The notes under the pieces are model-generated. The model was not told the origin of the DNA. It did not search any database and worked only from the letters and a program-made list of their open reading frames with translations. The position numbers and the translations under genes are program-made. Of a stretch of 64,000 nt of DNA, positions 28,175 through 38,554 are shown piece after piece. The first letter of the stretch is position 1, and each line of letters begins with the position of its first letter. The DNA comes from Paraburkholderia tuberum STM678 (lineage in GTDB: Bacteria; Pseudomonadota; Gammaproteobacteria; Burkholderiales; Burkholderiaceae), in assembly GCF_902833905.1 (NCBI RefSeq), contig NZ_CADFGP010000010.1:124001-188000 (forward strand). The letters run 5' to 3'.

Positions 28175-31100
28175 GCGCCACCTCCGATCATCGCCGCGTC
28201 GAGCAGCGCCACCAGTTCGAACGGCGCACGCCGCCTGTGCACACCGGCGGCGCCGTCGACATCGCGCCAGTCGGGCCGCACGCCGCGCACGAACAGATAC
28301 AGGTAGCCGCCGATATGCGTGTCGTATGCATAGTCGCGCACGCGCGTCTTCAGATAGCGATGCAGCGCGACCGTATAAAGCAGCGCCTGCAGGTGGTACG
28401 CGTGACTCGTCATCGCCGCTTCGAGCGGCGCGGCTGCGTAGTCGGCGGCGGTGTCGCCGAGATGGTTCGACTTCCAGTCGACGATCCAGAAGCGGCCGTC
28501 GTGCTCGACGATCATGTCGATAAATCCTTTGACGAACCCGCGCAGCACGCCGGGCTCCAGCGCGACGTCGGGATAGCCGTATTCGATCAGCAGCTCGCGC
28601 AGCGCCGGAAAATCCAGCGACGGGGCCGCGAACAGAAACTCGAGTTCGTTCAGGCGCCGACGCGGATCGAGCCGCGCGAGCGTCATGCCCGGCACGAGTT
28701 CGGTCGAGACGACGTCGGCGATCAGCCGATGCATCATCGCGGGCAAGCGCGCGGCGAGCTCGGGCGCGGCCGGCGCCGGACGCTCGCGCAGCGCGCCGCG
28801 GATCGCGTCGGGCCAGGTGCGCGCCTCGGTAAAATCGGCGAGTTCGAACATCCGATGCAGGCAATCGCCGGCCGCCGCGCCGCGCGGGAACGCGAGGATG
28901 TCGTCGTCGGCATGCGCCGGGGCGCTCGACGCGGCGAGCGGCGTGAGCAGCGGCGCGGAGGGTAGCGCATCGGCGATTTCATCGTGGTCGGGCCGCACGT
29001 CTTCCTGCGGCGCGTGCGCGTGGGCATCCGCGCTCCTGCCGCCGGCCGCGATCAGCCCGCTGAAACTTGCCATGCGCCACTGATCGCGCAACGGCCGCCG
29101 ATTCGCGCGCGCGTGCAGATGCGTGCCCTGATCCCGCAGACTTTCGAGCGGCACGCGGCGCGTCACTTCGGGCAGCGCCCGCAACGTGACCGGTCCGCCC
29201 GCGAGCGCCTGCCAGCTCGCCGCGAGCGCGGCTTCGTCGGGCGGCTCGGCGAGCCAGGCGTCGAACGTGTGGCCGCTGCCGCCGACGAGCCAGTTCAGCA
29301 CGCTGCGCCGCGACTCCTTCGTCGAGCGCGACGACAGATACGTGCCCGCGACCAGGTAGCAGCGATACACCGCGCGCGTGAGCGCCACATAGACGAGCCG
29401 CGCGCGTTCCGCCGCCTGCTCGCGCACCGCGTAACGCGAGGCGCGCTCGGCTTCCTCTTCGTCGCAACCGTAGTGCAGCACCGCGTCGCCGCTGTCGTCG
29501 TGATACTCGCGCGCATCGGGCAAGCCCGACGAGGGCGGCTCGCGCAAGCCGCCATCGTTCAGAAACGGACAGAACACGACCGCGTATTCGAGTCCCTTCG
29601 ATTTATGGACCGTGACGATCTGCACGAGATTGCGATCCGACTCGAGCCGCAGTTGCGCCTCGTCACCGCCGCCCTGCTCGCGCTGCGCGGCGAGCCAGCG
29701 CAAGGTAGGCGCGATGCCGGGCTGGGTGGCCGCGCGCGCCTGTACGAGCTCGGCAAGATGGTTCACGTTGGTCAGCCGACGCTCACCGTCGACACCCGCG
29801 ACGAGCCGCTGCGCGACGCGCAGTTCGCGCATCAGCGTGCGCCACATCACCGCGAAGCCGCGTTCGTGCCACAGCATCCGGTAGCGCGAAAAACGCTCGA
29901 CCCAGCCCATCGCGTCGGCGGCGTCGAGCGCTGGCGCGGGTTCGTCAACGGCCTCGGCCGCGGGCGCATCGGCGACCTGCGTGAGACGCCACAGCGCGGC
30001 GGCATCGAGCCCGAGCCAGTCGGTGGCGAGCGCGGCGCGCAGGCGACGCAGATCGCCGGGCGTGTCGATGGCGGCCAGCACGCGCTCGATCTGCTCGGCG
30101 TCGAGCGTCGCGAACACCGACGCCTGCGCAAGCTCCACGCTGCCGACGCCCCACGCCGCGAGCACGCGTTTGACGAGGCTGCCCTGCTTGTGCGTCTGCA
30201 CGAGCACGGCGATATCGCCCGGTGCGAGCGGCTTGTCGCCGATCGTCACGACACCTTCGCGCGCCCCTCGCAAAAGCCGCACGATCTCGGCCGCGCACGC
30301 TTCGCTCGCGGCGCGCTGCGCGCTGCGTTTGTCCAGCGGCGTTGCGCCGCGCGGCAACGTCCAGATGCGGAAATCGCCGCCGCTCGCGTCGGGATCGGTA
30401 AACGGCGCGCGGCGCCGCTCACCCGCACGCACTGGCTGATAGTCGAGCCCGTCGAGCACGAACGCCTGGCGGTTCGCTTCGAAGATCCGGTTGCACGCCT
30501 CGACGATCGGTGCGGTCGAACGCTGGTTGACCGCGAGCGTGTAGCACGCGGACGCCGACTCGCGCGCCGCGAGATACGTATGCAGATCCGCCGCGCGAAA
30601 ACTGTAGATCGCCTGCTTCGGATCGCCGACGAGGAACAGCGGTCCCGCCGGCGCGAAGATGCGGCTGAAGATCGCGAATTGCAGCGGATCGGTGTCCTGG
30701 AACTCGTCGATCAGCGCGGCCGGATAGCGGCTACGCAATGCATCGGCGAGCCAGGCATGCGCGGCCAGTGCGCGATACAGATTCGCGAGCAGATCGTCGA
30801 ACGATACAACGCGGCGCGTGCGCTTGCGCGCCACCAACTCGGCCGGCGCGTAGTCGAGCCATGTCTGCACCAGCGCGAGCCAGCGCGCGCGCTGCGCGGC
30901 CTCGGCGGCGACCACGGCCGCGGCCAGCGCGTCGGCATGCTCGAAGAACGGATGTGCGGGCGGCTCGAACTTGACCTTGGTTGCCTTCTTCAACGCCGAC
31001 GCCGTCAGCTTCAGCGCGGCGCGCGGCGGCGGCGCATGGCAGTCGCCCTGCGCGAAGTAGTCGGTCCACGCGGCGATCGCGGCGCTCACGTGATCGGGCT

Positions 31101-31896
31101 TGTGCGTGGTCTTGCTCAGGCGCTCCTGTGCCTCGGCCAGTAGCGCGACGATCGCGTCGCGTTCGGCCCGCCAGATCGCGCACGCGACATCGAAGCCGGC
31201 CTGCGGATCGGCGCTTGCACCGGCCGCGTCGACGCTGCCCCAGCGCAATTGCGCGAGCGGCTTTTTCAGGCGCCGTGCCAGTTGCTCGTCGAGCGACGCG
31301 GGACCGGCGCGCTTGGCCACCAGCCACGCGGCGAACGCCGGATGCGCATGCGCGACCGGCTCGACTTGCTCGCGCCAGAAATCGGCGGCGAGTTCGAAAC
31401 GCAGCGCCGCGTCGTCGGCTTCCATCTCGAACGCGAATGGCATCGCGGCCGCGAACGGCGCTTCCTGCAAGGCGCGCTGACAGAACGCGTGGATCGTGTG
31501 GATCGCGGCCTGATCGAACGTGCGCAGCGCGCGGCGCACGACCTTCAACGCGGCCTCGCGCTCGATACCGCGCTCCGGCGCGAGCGTCGTTTCGAACAGC
31601 CGGCGGATGAACGGATCGTCGCCGTCGTCGTCCATCTCGATCGCGCGATGCAGTTCCGCGAGACGGCCGCGTATGCGCTCGTGCAGCTCCGCGGTCGCGG
31701 CCTTCGTGAACGTGACGACGAGAATCTGATCCGCGTTCAGGTTCTTTTCCAGCAGCAGCCGCACGTACAGCGCGCAGATGTTCCACGTCTTGCCGGTGCC
31801 CGCCGACGCTTCGATCTGGTTCACGCCGTCGAGCGGACATGCGAACACGTCGAGTTCGTCGGCGGCGAGGCTTTGATGGCGCAGCGCGTCGCTCAT
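28171..31896 (-). CDS. recB: RecBCD beta subunit, 3'-5' helicase and nuclease
   Basis: A 1241-residue RecB. Walker A near the N-terminus is QIEASAGTGKTWNICALYVR. Helicase motifs include RVVSFDDLLANLYRAL, ALIDEFQDTDPLQFAIF and VHKSKGLEYAVVFCPF. The C-terminal nuclease domain (about residue 1120 on) has GFIDMIVEHDGRFWIVDWKSN, containing the metal-binding Asp pair and catalytic Lys. Its ATG at 31896 overlaps the recC stop and its stop overlaps the recD start, both as ATGA, pointing to translational coupling across the operon. Confidence 0.96.
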   Translation of the reverse strand: MSDALRHQSLAADELDVFACPLDGVNQIEASAGTGKTWNICALYVRLLLEKNLNADQILVVTFTKAATAELHERIRGRLAELHRAIEMDDDGDDPFIRRLFETTLAPERGIEREAALKVVRRALRTFDQAAIHTIHAFCQRALQEAPFAAAMPFAFEMEADDAALRFELAADFWREQVEPVAHAHPAFAAWLVAKRAGPASLDEQLARRLKKPLAQLRWGSVDAAGASADPQAGFDVACAIWRAERDAIVALLAEAQERLSKTTHKPDHVSAAIAAWTDYFAQGDCHAPPPRAALKLTASALKKATKVKFEPPAHPFFEHADALAAAVVAAEAAQRARWLALVQTWLDYAPAELVARKRTRRVVSFDDLLANLYRALAAHAWLADALRSRYPAALIDEFQDTDPLQFAIFSRIFAPAGPLFLVGDPKQAIYSFRAADLHTYLAARESASACYTLAVNQRSTAPIVEACNRIFEANRQAFVLDGLDYQPVRAGERRRAPFTDPDASGGDFRIWTLPRGATPLDKRSAQRAASEACAAEIVRLLRGAREGVVTIGDKPLAPGDIAVLVQTHKQGSLVKRVLAAWGVGSVELAQASVFATLDAEQIERVLAAIDTPGDLRRLRAALATDWLGLDAAALWRLTQVADAPAAEAVDEPAPALDAADAMGWVERFSRYRMLWHERGFAVMWRTLMRELRVAQRLVAGVDGERRLTNVNHLAELVQARAATQPGIAPTLRWLAAQREQGGGDEAQLRLESDRNLVQIVTVHKSKGLEYAVVFCPFLNDGGLREPPSSGLPDAREYHDDSGDAVLHYGCDEEEAERASRYAVREQAAERARLVYVALTRAVYRCYLVAGTYLSSRSTKESRRSVLNWLVGGSGHTFDAWLAEPPDEAALAASWQALAGGPVTLRALPEVTRRVPLESLRDQGTHLHARANRRPLRDQWRMASFSGLIAAGGRSADAHAHAPQEDVRPDHDEIADALPSAPLLTPLAASSAPAHADDDILAFPRGAAAGDCLHRMFELADFTEARTWPDAIRGALRERPAPAAPELAARLPAMMHRLIADVVSTELVPGMTLARLDPRRRLNELEFLFAAPSLDFPALRELLIEYGYPDVALEPGVLRGFVKGFIDMIVEHDGRFWIVDWKSNHLGDTAADYAAAPLEAAMTSHAYHLQALLYTVALHRYLKTRVRDYAYDTHIGGYLYLFVRGVRPDWRDVDGAAGVHRRRAPFELVALLDAAMIGGGA

Positions 31897-34800
31897 GAGG
31901 CGCTCCGCAAATGCTGGATCAGTGGCTTGAAGACGATCGCGGCGAGGCTGCCGAACGGTTCGTCGAGCGTGAGCGGTGTGCCGCGCAGCGCGATGCGCAA
32001 CGCGGGGTCGTCGGATTCGCCGCGCACGCGGTCGTTGACCCATACGCCTTGCGCCGCCGATTCGCTTTCGCTGAGCCGCGCCCATGCGCTTTTCGGGAAA
32101 AAGCGCAGCGGCAGCCGGCGGCCGGCATTGAAGAGCGCAGCCAACGGCGCGAGCTCGTCGAGCGGAGCCGCGACGGGCGCGAGCTCGAAGCTCTCGCCGC
32201 TGCCGTGCCATACGGTGCGGCGCGGGCCGTCCGGCTGCGCCGCGCAATAGACCAGATGCGCGAGCCACGCGGACAGATAGTCGCGCGCGCTGGCTTTGGC
32301 ATAACGAAAGATCACTTGTCCCGTTCCGGTCAGCAGGTTCAACGTGCCGCGCAATTGCAGCGGCGTTTCGGCGGACTCGAGCAACAGCGCGTCGTAGTCG
32401 CCAAACAGGGAGACGGCGCTGTCGGTGCCATCGCCGCCTTGCGGCCAGCGCGGCGAGACGTCGAGCACGAACGGCAAGCGCTCGACGCCCGCGGCCACTT
32501 CGCGCCGCACGCTTTGCGCCAACTGCCGCAGCGCGGACAGCTCGCGCGCGCGCCAGACCGCGCCGGTCGCGCCGCCGGGCAACTCGGGGCTCGCCTCGGC
32601 GACGCGCTGCACGCGGCTGTAGATCACCTCGTCGTCGGTGCCGGCGTCTAGCAGGACCGGCAGCAGGCGCTCGGCGAGTGCGTCGCGGCCCGCATAGTCG
32701 AGATCGAACGGCTCGGTGTCGAGCAACTCGCCCTGCGCATCCGACAACGCGATTCCGAGCCGGTCGCGCAGCAGTGCGCGCGCCGGATGACGCCAGAAGC
32801 GCACGAAGTCGTCGAACTCCACCTCGTGCATATCTTCCGGCGGCAGCGGTTGATCGAAGAACGGCGTGGCGGCGGCATGCTGCGGTTCGGCAAGCAGCGT
32901 GGCCAGCTCGGCGCGATTGGCGTCGTAGGTGAACAGGTCGGGCTTCGCCGCGAAGTAGTCCGACGCGAACGCCTGCAACGGATGCTCGACGATGAACTCG
33001 CGCCGCGCGCTGTCGACCCCGGCCGGACTCGCGTCCTCGCCCGCCGACACCTGCGCGAGATGATCGAGCAGTTCGTCGACGAGCGCGGCCGGCGGCAGCG
33101 GCGCGTTATCGCGAATGCTGCGGCCGGTGTAGGCGATGAAGAGCCGCTCGCGCGCGGCGAGCAGCAGATCGAGGAACAGATTGCGCTCGTCGTCGCGGCG
33201 CTGACGATCGCCGGCCTTGCCAAACGCGGCCATCAGGTCGAACTCGTCGGCACGCGCGAGCGACGGCAGCACGCCGTCGTCCATGCCGAGCAGGCAGACC
33301 ACGCGGAACGGCAAACCGCGCAAGCTCGTCAGCGAAGAAAACGTCACGCTGCCCCACGGCACGCCGCCGCGTGCGGGGTCATCGAGCGCTTCGGTGAGCG
33401 CGGTGCGCACCACCGAGGCCGGCAGCAACACATCATGCGCGCCGGCCTGCATCGCGGCGCTCATCGCATCGAGCGCGTCGCGCACGGCCGCGAGCGAATC
33501 GGCGAACTCGACGCCGCCGTCGAAGCACTGCCCGAGCGTTTCGAGCAGCAGTTGCGACCAGTCGGACGGCGTGCGCTCGATCGCGCAGCTCGCCGCGAAG
33601 CTGTCGATGTCGTCGACGAAACGCGACAGACGGCCGAGCAGTTCAGCATCCGAACCGCCCGCGCCTTCGACCGGCAGCCACGCATCGACCGGCTCGCCGC
33701 CTGCCGGCATCGCGTAGCCGAGGTACAGGCGCGTCAGCGCATCGGCGAACGTATGACGCGCGACCGGTACGTGCTCGCCGACCGGTTCGAGCGGCGCGAG
33801 CCCGCGCCGCGCGCCGGCGGCCGCGAGCCATTCCTGCGCGGCTTCGAGCGAATTCGCATCGATGCCGTAGCGCACCGCGACCGCGTCGACGCGCAGCCAT
33901 TCGATCAGATCCGGCGCGCCGACGCTGCGCTCGGGCAGCGCGAGCCAGTCGAGCAACAGACGCGCGACCGGATTGGCCTGCGACGGCGGCAGGCCGGTAA
34001 TGCGGTACGGAATGCGACGCGTGTCGCCGGCGGGCGTGGTGCCGAACACCGCATCGATCAGCGGACCGGCCGCCGCGAGATCGGACACGGCGACCAGCAC
34101 GTCGGACGGCTGTAGATCGTCGAATTCGTCGAACCAGCCGAGCAGGCGATCGTGCAGCACTTCGAGCTGCCGGGACAGGCTATGACAGACGTGCACCTCG
34201 ATACCGCGCTCGATAGGCAACTCGTCGGCATCGGCCTCATTGCGCAAAGCGAGAATGCCGTTCTGCACGGCGGCGAGCCAGCTCGGCTCCGGGTTTTCGG
34301 TGAAGTCGCCGGTCTCGGCCGATGCGGCGCTTTCGGTCAGCTCGTGCAGCATATGCAGCTGCGCCTGAGTCTGGCGGCCCCATTCGGCGAGCAGCGGATG
34401 ACCGACTTCCTGATAGTCGAGCTGCCCCGCCGCGTCGAGTGCCTGCACGCGCCCTTCGCTGACCACGTCGAACCAGAACTCGCGGCACGGGTTCATCACG
34501 TACAGACGCACGTCGATCCAGCGCGACAGCGCGCGCAGCAACGCGATATGCAGCGGCGGCATGGTCGGCAGCGCGAACACGCTGACCGCCTCGGGCCATT
34601 GCGCGTTCGAGATCGCCTCGAGATCGAGCGCCGCGATTTCATCGAGGAACCGATACGCGGGCGGCAGCGCGGCCGCGGATGTTTGCGCATGACCGCCGGC
34701 CTGCGCGAGCTCGGCGAGCACCGCGCGCCACAGCGCCGCCTGCCAGCGCTCGTCCTCGCGCGCCGCGTCGCTCGCGCCGGTCAGACGCGGACCGGTGTCG

Positions 34801-35285
34801 TCAGCCGCGCCGCTCGCGAAGATCGAGCCGCCCTTGTGCCATTGCAGCAGCCATTCGGGGCGATAAGTCAGATAGTGATCGAGCACGGTCGCGACGCGCC
34901 GCGCGAGTTCGTAGCGCATCGACGCGTCGGCCGCATCGAGATAGGTGCGCAGACGCGGCGACGCGTTCCACGGCAGCGCTTCGTCTGAGTCGTCGAGCAG
35001 CCGGTAGCAGCGCCACACGAGCCGGTCCGGCGCGAACGGCGAATGCTTCGGCACCTCGATCACGCCGCCGATCTGCGCCCACAGCCATTGCGCGAGATAA
35101 CCAAAGTTAACGTTCGCGCAGATGCCTTGGCGCGCGGCGATATCGAGCTCGAGCCGCCGGCGCACGGCCGCGCTCGGCACGATCACGGGCCGCGCGGTCC
35201 ACGGGTCGGACGGCGCTTGCGCGAGGTCGCCGAGCAGCGCGCCCACCAGCGTTTCGTAGCGGTTCGAGTAGAAGAGCTGAAGCAT
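31893..35285 (-). CDS. recC: RecBCD gamma subunit (Chi recognition)
   Basis: A 1130-residue RecC. The start at the ATG at 35285 gives MLQLFYSNRYETLVGALLGD, the expected N-terminus. ASAVRRRLELDIAARQGICA and FGYLAQWLW follow in the inactive helicase-like part, then VCLLGMDDGVLP and the nuclease-like C-terminal domain that contacts RecB and RecD. RecC splits the duplex and reads Chi. It is the first gene of recC-recB-recD. The upstream frame to 35375 has no family-like sequence. Confidence 0.95.
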   Translation of the reverse strand: MLQLFYSNRYETLVGALLGDLAQAPSDPWTARPVIVPSAAVRRRLELDIAARQGICANVNFGYLAQWLWAQIGGVIEVPKHSPFAPDRLVWRCYRLLDDSDEALPWNASPRLRTYLDAADASMRYELARRVATVLDHYLTYRPEWLLQWHKGGSIFASGAADDTGPRLTGASDAAREDERWQAALWRAVLAELAQAGGHAQTSAAALPPAYRFLDEIAALDLEAISNAQWPEAVSVFALPTMPPLHIALLRALSRWIDVRLYVMNPCREFWFDVVSEGRVQALDAAGQLDYQEVGHPLLAEWGRQTQAQLHMLHELTESAASAETGDFTENPEPSWLAAVQNGILALRNEADADELPIERGIEVHVCHSLSRQLEVLHDRLLGWFDEFDDLQPSDVLVAVSDLAAAGPLIDAVFGTTPAGDTRRIPYRITGLPPSQANPVARLLLDWLALPERSVGAPDLIEWLRVDAVAVRYGIDANSLEAAQEWLAAAGARRGLAPLEPVGEHVPVARHTFADALTRLYLGYAMPAGGEPVDAWLPVEGAGGSDAELLGRLSRFVDDIDSFAASCAIERTPSDWSQLLLETLGQCFDGGVEFADSLAAVRDALDAMSAAMQAGAHDVLLPASVVRTALTEALDDPARGGVPWGSVTFSSLTSLRGLPFRVVCLLGMDDGVLPSLARADEFDLMAAFGKAGDRQRRDDERNLFLDLLLAARERLFIAYTGRSIRDNAPLPPAALVDELLDHLAQVSAGEDASPAGVDSARREFIVEHPLQAFASDYFAAKPDLFTYDANRAELATLLAEPQHAAATPFFDQPLPPEDMHEVEFDDFVRFWRHPARALLRDRLGIALSDAQGELLDTEPFDLDYAGRDALAERLLPVLLDAGTDDEVIYSRVQRVAEASPELPGGATGAVWRARELSALRQLAQSVRREVAAGVERLPFVLDVSPRWPQGGDGTDSAVSLFGDYDALLLESAETPLQLRGTLNLLTGTGQVIFRYAKASARDYLSAWLAHLVYCAAQPDGPRRTVWHGSGESFELAPVAAPLDELAPLAALFNAGRRLPLRFFPKSAWARLSESESAAQGVWVNDRVRGESDDPALRIALRGTPLTLDEPFGSLAAIVFKPLIQHLRSAS

Positions 35286-35498
35286 GGATTCCAGATCACA
35301 TTTGGCACGCTGATGGCCCGCGAACGATGCGCACGAGCCACGGCGGACATTGAAGCGACAGCATAACAAACCCATCCCCAGGGCATAACCCGGCCGAATG
35401 GGCGAGGTCAGAACGCGCGCAAAATCAGTTAGACTCGACGGCAGTTTCGCGCTGTCTTTCCAACTACGGTTTTCTCGGTGAATGGATTCAGGTAGTCG

Positions 35499-38039
35499 AT
35501 GCGCTATTCGGTCGAAATAAGAAAATTCCTTTATAGCCAGTATTTTTATGGCGGCCTGCGCATCGCGGTCGGCGTGTCGTTACCGGCCATCCTGTGCCTG
35601 ATCGTGTTTCACAATCGTGACCTCGGCTTCACGATCGCGACCGGCGCGCTCGGCGCCTGCGTCGTCGACATGCCGGGCCCGCTCAAGTACAAGCACAACG
35701 AGATGCTGGCCTGCTCGGTGATCGGCTTTCTGTCCGCGCTCGCCACCGGCCTCGCCACCGTCAATCCGCTCGCGCTGTGGTGCACGGTCGTGCCGCTCAC
35801 GTTCGTGCTGTCGCTAATCGTCGTGTACGGCAATCGCTGGCCGCAGATCAGCTTCGCGACGCTGTTCATGATGATCATGACGCTGGAGGAGCACTTCACG
35901 CCCTTGCAGGCGCTCGTCAACGCGTCGTGGATCCTGCTCGGCGGTCTCTGGTACACGTACTGGTCGACCTTCGTGAGCCGCTGGATGATGCATCGGATCG
36001 AGCAGCAGGCGCTCGCCGAAAGCGTGTTCGCGTGCGCGGACTATCTGCTCGCGCGCGCCGCCTTTTACGATCTCGACAACGATCTCGACGAGTGCTATCG
36101 CAACCTCGTCGACAAGCAGATCTCCGCGGTCGATCGCCAGGACGCCGCGCGCGACATCGTGCTGCGCAATCTGCTCAAGTTGAAGCGCGGCAAGCTCGAA
36201 CCACGCCGCGCGATGCTCTACAACCTGTTCATCAATAGCGTCGATCTGCACGAGCTGTTCGTCGGCGCGCAAACCGATTACCCGCTCGTGCGCAGCACGT
36301 TCGGCGGCTCCGATCTGCTGGTGTTCTATCGCGATCTGATCCGCAAGGCGGCCGAAGATCTCGAGGAGATCGGCCTCGCGGTGCTGCAGGACCAGGCGCC
36401 GCGCATGCGCGTGAACGTGAAGGCGGAATTGCGCGCGATCGAGTATGAAATCGAACTGATGCGCAAGCAGGAGCTGCCGACGCAGAACCCGGAGGCGTAT
36501 TCGGCCGTGTCGTCGAATTTCCGCCGCATCTGGAGCGCCACGCGGCTGATCGACAAGATGCGCCGAAGCCTTGCCACCGAGCCGAGCCCGACCGAAACCG
36601 AACTGCGCATCGACCAGGCGCTGAGCCGTTTCGTGTCGAGCCGGCGCGTGCCGTTCGGGCAGATCCTGTCGAATCTGACAATGGCCTCGCCGAGCTTTCG
36701 ACACGCGTTGCGCGTGACGATCGCGGTCGCCGTGGGCTTCTGGCTCGGCCGCCTGCTGCCGCTCACGAACGCGTACTGGATCGTGATGACCACCGTGATC
36801 ATTCTGAAGCCCGGCTACTCGCTGACCAAGCAGCGCAACGGGCAGCGGATCATCGGCACGCTGATCGGCTGCGCGGCGAGCATCGCGCTGACCATCTTCG
36901 TGAAGGAGCCGCACATCCTGATGGTCGTGATGTTCGCGTCGATGGTGATGAGTTACAGCCTGCTGCTGTTCAACTACACGGCGAGCGTCGTGTTCACGTC
37001 ATCGTATGTGCTGCTGCTGTTCCATCTGCTCGCGCCGGGCAGCATGCGCATCATCGGCGAGCGCGCGATCGACACCGTAGTCGGCTGCGCGATCGCGATC
37101 GCGGCGAGCCACCTGTTCCCGTACTGGGAGTACCGCTTGATGGGCAAGCTCGTCAACAACATGATCAGCGCGACGCGGCAGTATCTCGAAGCGAGCTGGT
37201 GGTGGAGCGGCAAACCGGCCGCGGCGGTGGTCGCGGCCGTGACCGAAGCGGGCGCGCGCGCGCCGGCGGCGGCGATGGCGGATCCGGCGATCGGCTTTGG
37301 CGGCCCGGCGCTCGCCGTCGCCGTCGCCGGCTCCGGCTCCGGCTCCGGCGCCGGAGCCGAAGTGGCGGGTGGCGTCGGTGCGCGCGGCGCTGGGCGCGCC
37401 GGCGTGGCACAGCCGGTCGCCGACGCCAATGCCGAGGCGAACGCGGGCGAGGCCAGCCATGACACCACCACGATCCGCAACGCGACCGCGCGCCCGGCAA
37501 GCGGTGCATCGGTCGCCGCTGCCGCCGCGGCGACCGCGCTCGACCGCGATTACCGTTATCGGCTCGCGCGCAAGAACGTTCACGTTGCGTTCGCGAATCT
37601 CGGTCAGGCGTTCCAGCGGATGATGCTCGAACCGAAGTCCGCGCAGAAGTTCGTGCCGGAGTTGAACGGTCTGCTGGTGCGCAGCCATGTGCTCGCGTCG
37701 CAGATCACGGCCGCCGCGCCACTGTTGCGCACTTCCGCGCAACAGCAGCACCAGGTCGAGGATATCTCGCTACAGCCGCTGCAGCGCGCTTTGAGCCTCG
37801 TGCGCGACAACCTGAGCGCCGCCGAAGCCGGCACCGCGTTGCCCGCCGAGCAGGGCGAGCAGATCAAACTGATGAGTCGCGAGCTCGATGCGATGGTCGT
37901 CGAAACGGAGAAATCGCCGGACTATACGGCCGATGCCGTGCATGACACGAAGCTGCTCGCGCATCAATGCAAGCAGATGCTCGCGGCGTCCGCGCAGATT
38001 CGCAAAGACGCGAGCATGATCCGGCTACCGGAGGAGTGA
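35499..38039 (+). CDS. FUSC/YccS-family inner-membrane exporter
   Basis: An 846-residue protein with two membrane blocks (about 15-150 and 400-540, each several helices) and two cytoplasmic regions, the architecture of YccS/YhfK/AaeB-type proteins. Conserved pieces are ALGACVVDMPGPLKYKHNEM and TTVIILKPGYSLTKQRNGQR. These proteins are linked to export of aromatic acids or related compounds; the substrate here is unknown. Residues ~565-680 are an unusual Gly/Ala/Ser-rich low-complexity insertion ahead of the last cytoplasmic helices. It is divergent from recC with 213 bp between. Confidence 0.87.
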   Translation: MRYSVEIRKFLYSQYFYGGLRIAVGVSLPAILCLIVFHNRDLGFTIATGALGACVVDMPGPLKYKHNEMLACSVIGFLSALATGLATVNPLALWCTVVPLTFVLSLIVVYGNRWPQISFATLFMMIMTLEEHFTPLQALVNASWILLGGLWYTYWSTFVSRWMMHRIEQQALAESVFACADYLLARAAFYDLDNDLDECYRNLVDKQISAVDRQDAARDIVLRNLLKLKRGKLEPRRAMLYNLFINSVDLHELFVGAQTDYPLVRSTFGGSDLLVFYRDLIRKAAEDLEEIGLAVLQDQAPRMRVNVKAELRAIEYEIELMRKQELPTQNPEAYSAVSSNFRRIWSATRLIDKMRRSLATEPSPTETELRIDQALSRFVSSRRVPFGQILSNLTMASPSFRHALRVTIAVAVGFWLGRLLPLTNAYWIVMTTVIILKPGYSLTKQRNGQRIIGTLIGCAASIALTIFVKEPHILMVVMFASMVMSYSLLLFNYTASVVFTSSYVLLLFHLLAPGSMRIIGERAIDTVVGCAIAIAASHLFPYWEYRLMGKLVNNMISATRQYLEASWWWSGKPAAAVVAAVTEAGARAPAAAMADPAIGFGGPALAVAVAGSGSGSGAGAEVAGGVGARGAGRAGVAQPVADANAEANAGEASHDTTTIRNATARPASGASVAAAAAATALDRDYRYRLARKNVHVAFANLGQAFQRMMLEPKSAQKFVPELNGLLVRSHVLASQITAAAPLLRTSAQQQHQVEDISLQPLQRALSLVRDNLSAAEAGTALPAEQGEQIKLMSRELDAMVVETEKSPDYTADAVHDTKLLAHQCKQMLAASAQIRKDASMIRLPEE

Positions 38040-38058
38040 AGCAGGAAGCGCGCGGGCG

Positions 38059-38268
38059 TTATTGCGCGGCGCCGCTCGCCGGTTTCATCGCGGTGGCCGC
38101 CGCGGCTGCCTGCGAAGCCACTGGCGGCACCTGCGTGGGCTGGCTGTCGAACTCGTGCTTTTCGCGGATCGCGTTATAGAACAGCGTGGCAATCACCAGC
38201 AGGATCGCCACCACGATAAAGACGGAGATGCCAAAGGTCGGATTCTTCTTGCGCGGCGGTCTGGTCAT
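38059..38268 (-). CDS. Small single-pass membrane protein
   Basis: A 69-residue protein with a basic N-terminus (TRPPRKKN), one membrane helix at about 13-30 (GISVFIVVAILLVIATLF) and an Ala/Pro-rich tail that would face the periplasm. No named family recognised. It is convergent with the FUSC gene, whose stop lies 19 bp away. Confidence 0.62.
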   Translation of the reverse strand: MTRPPRKKNPTFGISVFIVVAILLVIATLFYNAIREKHEFDSQPTQVPPVASQAAAAATAMKPASGAAQ

Positions 38269-38554
38269 GAAGCGGGCTCGATTCGCGAAGCAGTCGCGGA
38301 TGGGTCGGAGAAGGCGGCATTCTACGCCCAGTGGGCTTGCACGCGGCTTGCAGCCGGGGGAGCAGCATGGATGCGCTGTGGCGCGTTTACTGTCGAGGCA
38401 GCAAGCGGCGCTCCTGACGGCACGCGGTCTGCCTCGTGTCGCTGCTGGTGATTTTGGTCTGTGCTCTCCCGTCGCCTTAAATGCATCGACCCCGTCGCCA
38501 TCGTAGCGAACCCGTGTTCCGTTCGTTCGTCACCGCCCCATCGCATGTCGCGCG
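38269..38554. other. Intergenic region between two minus-strand genes
   Basis: It lies between the start of the 38059 gene and the stop of the Lrp-type gene. No gene or clear terminator seen. Confidence 0.35.

Noticed and set aside
28175..28864. Extended recD start
   Set aside because: The open frame continues upstream inside recB, but the added residues are not RecD-like, and the ATG at 28174 forms the ATGA overlap used elsewhere in the operon.
28984..31143. A 719-codon plus-strand open frame opposite recB
   Set aside because: Antisense to recB, whose helicase and nuclease motifs are unmistakable; the composition is typical of a codon-bias shadow.
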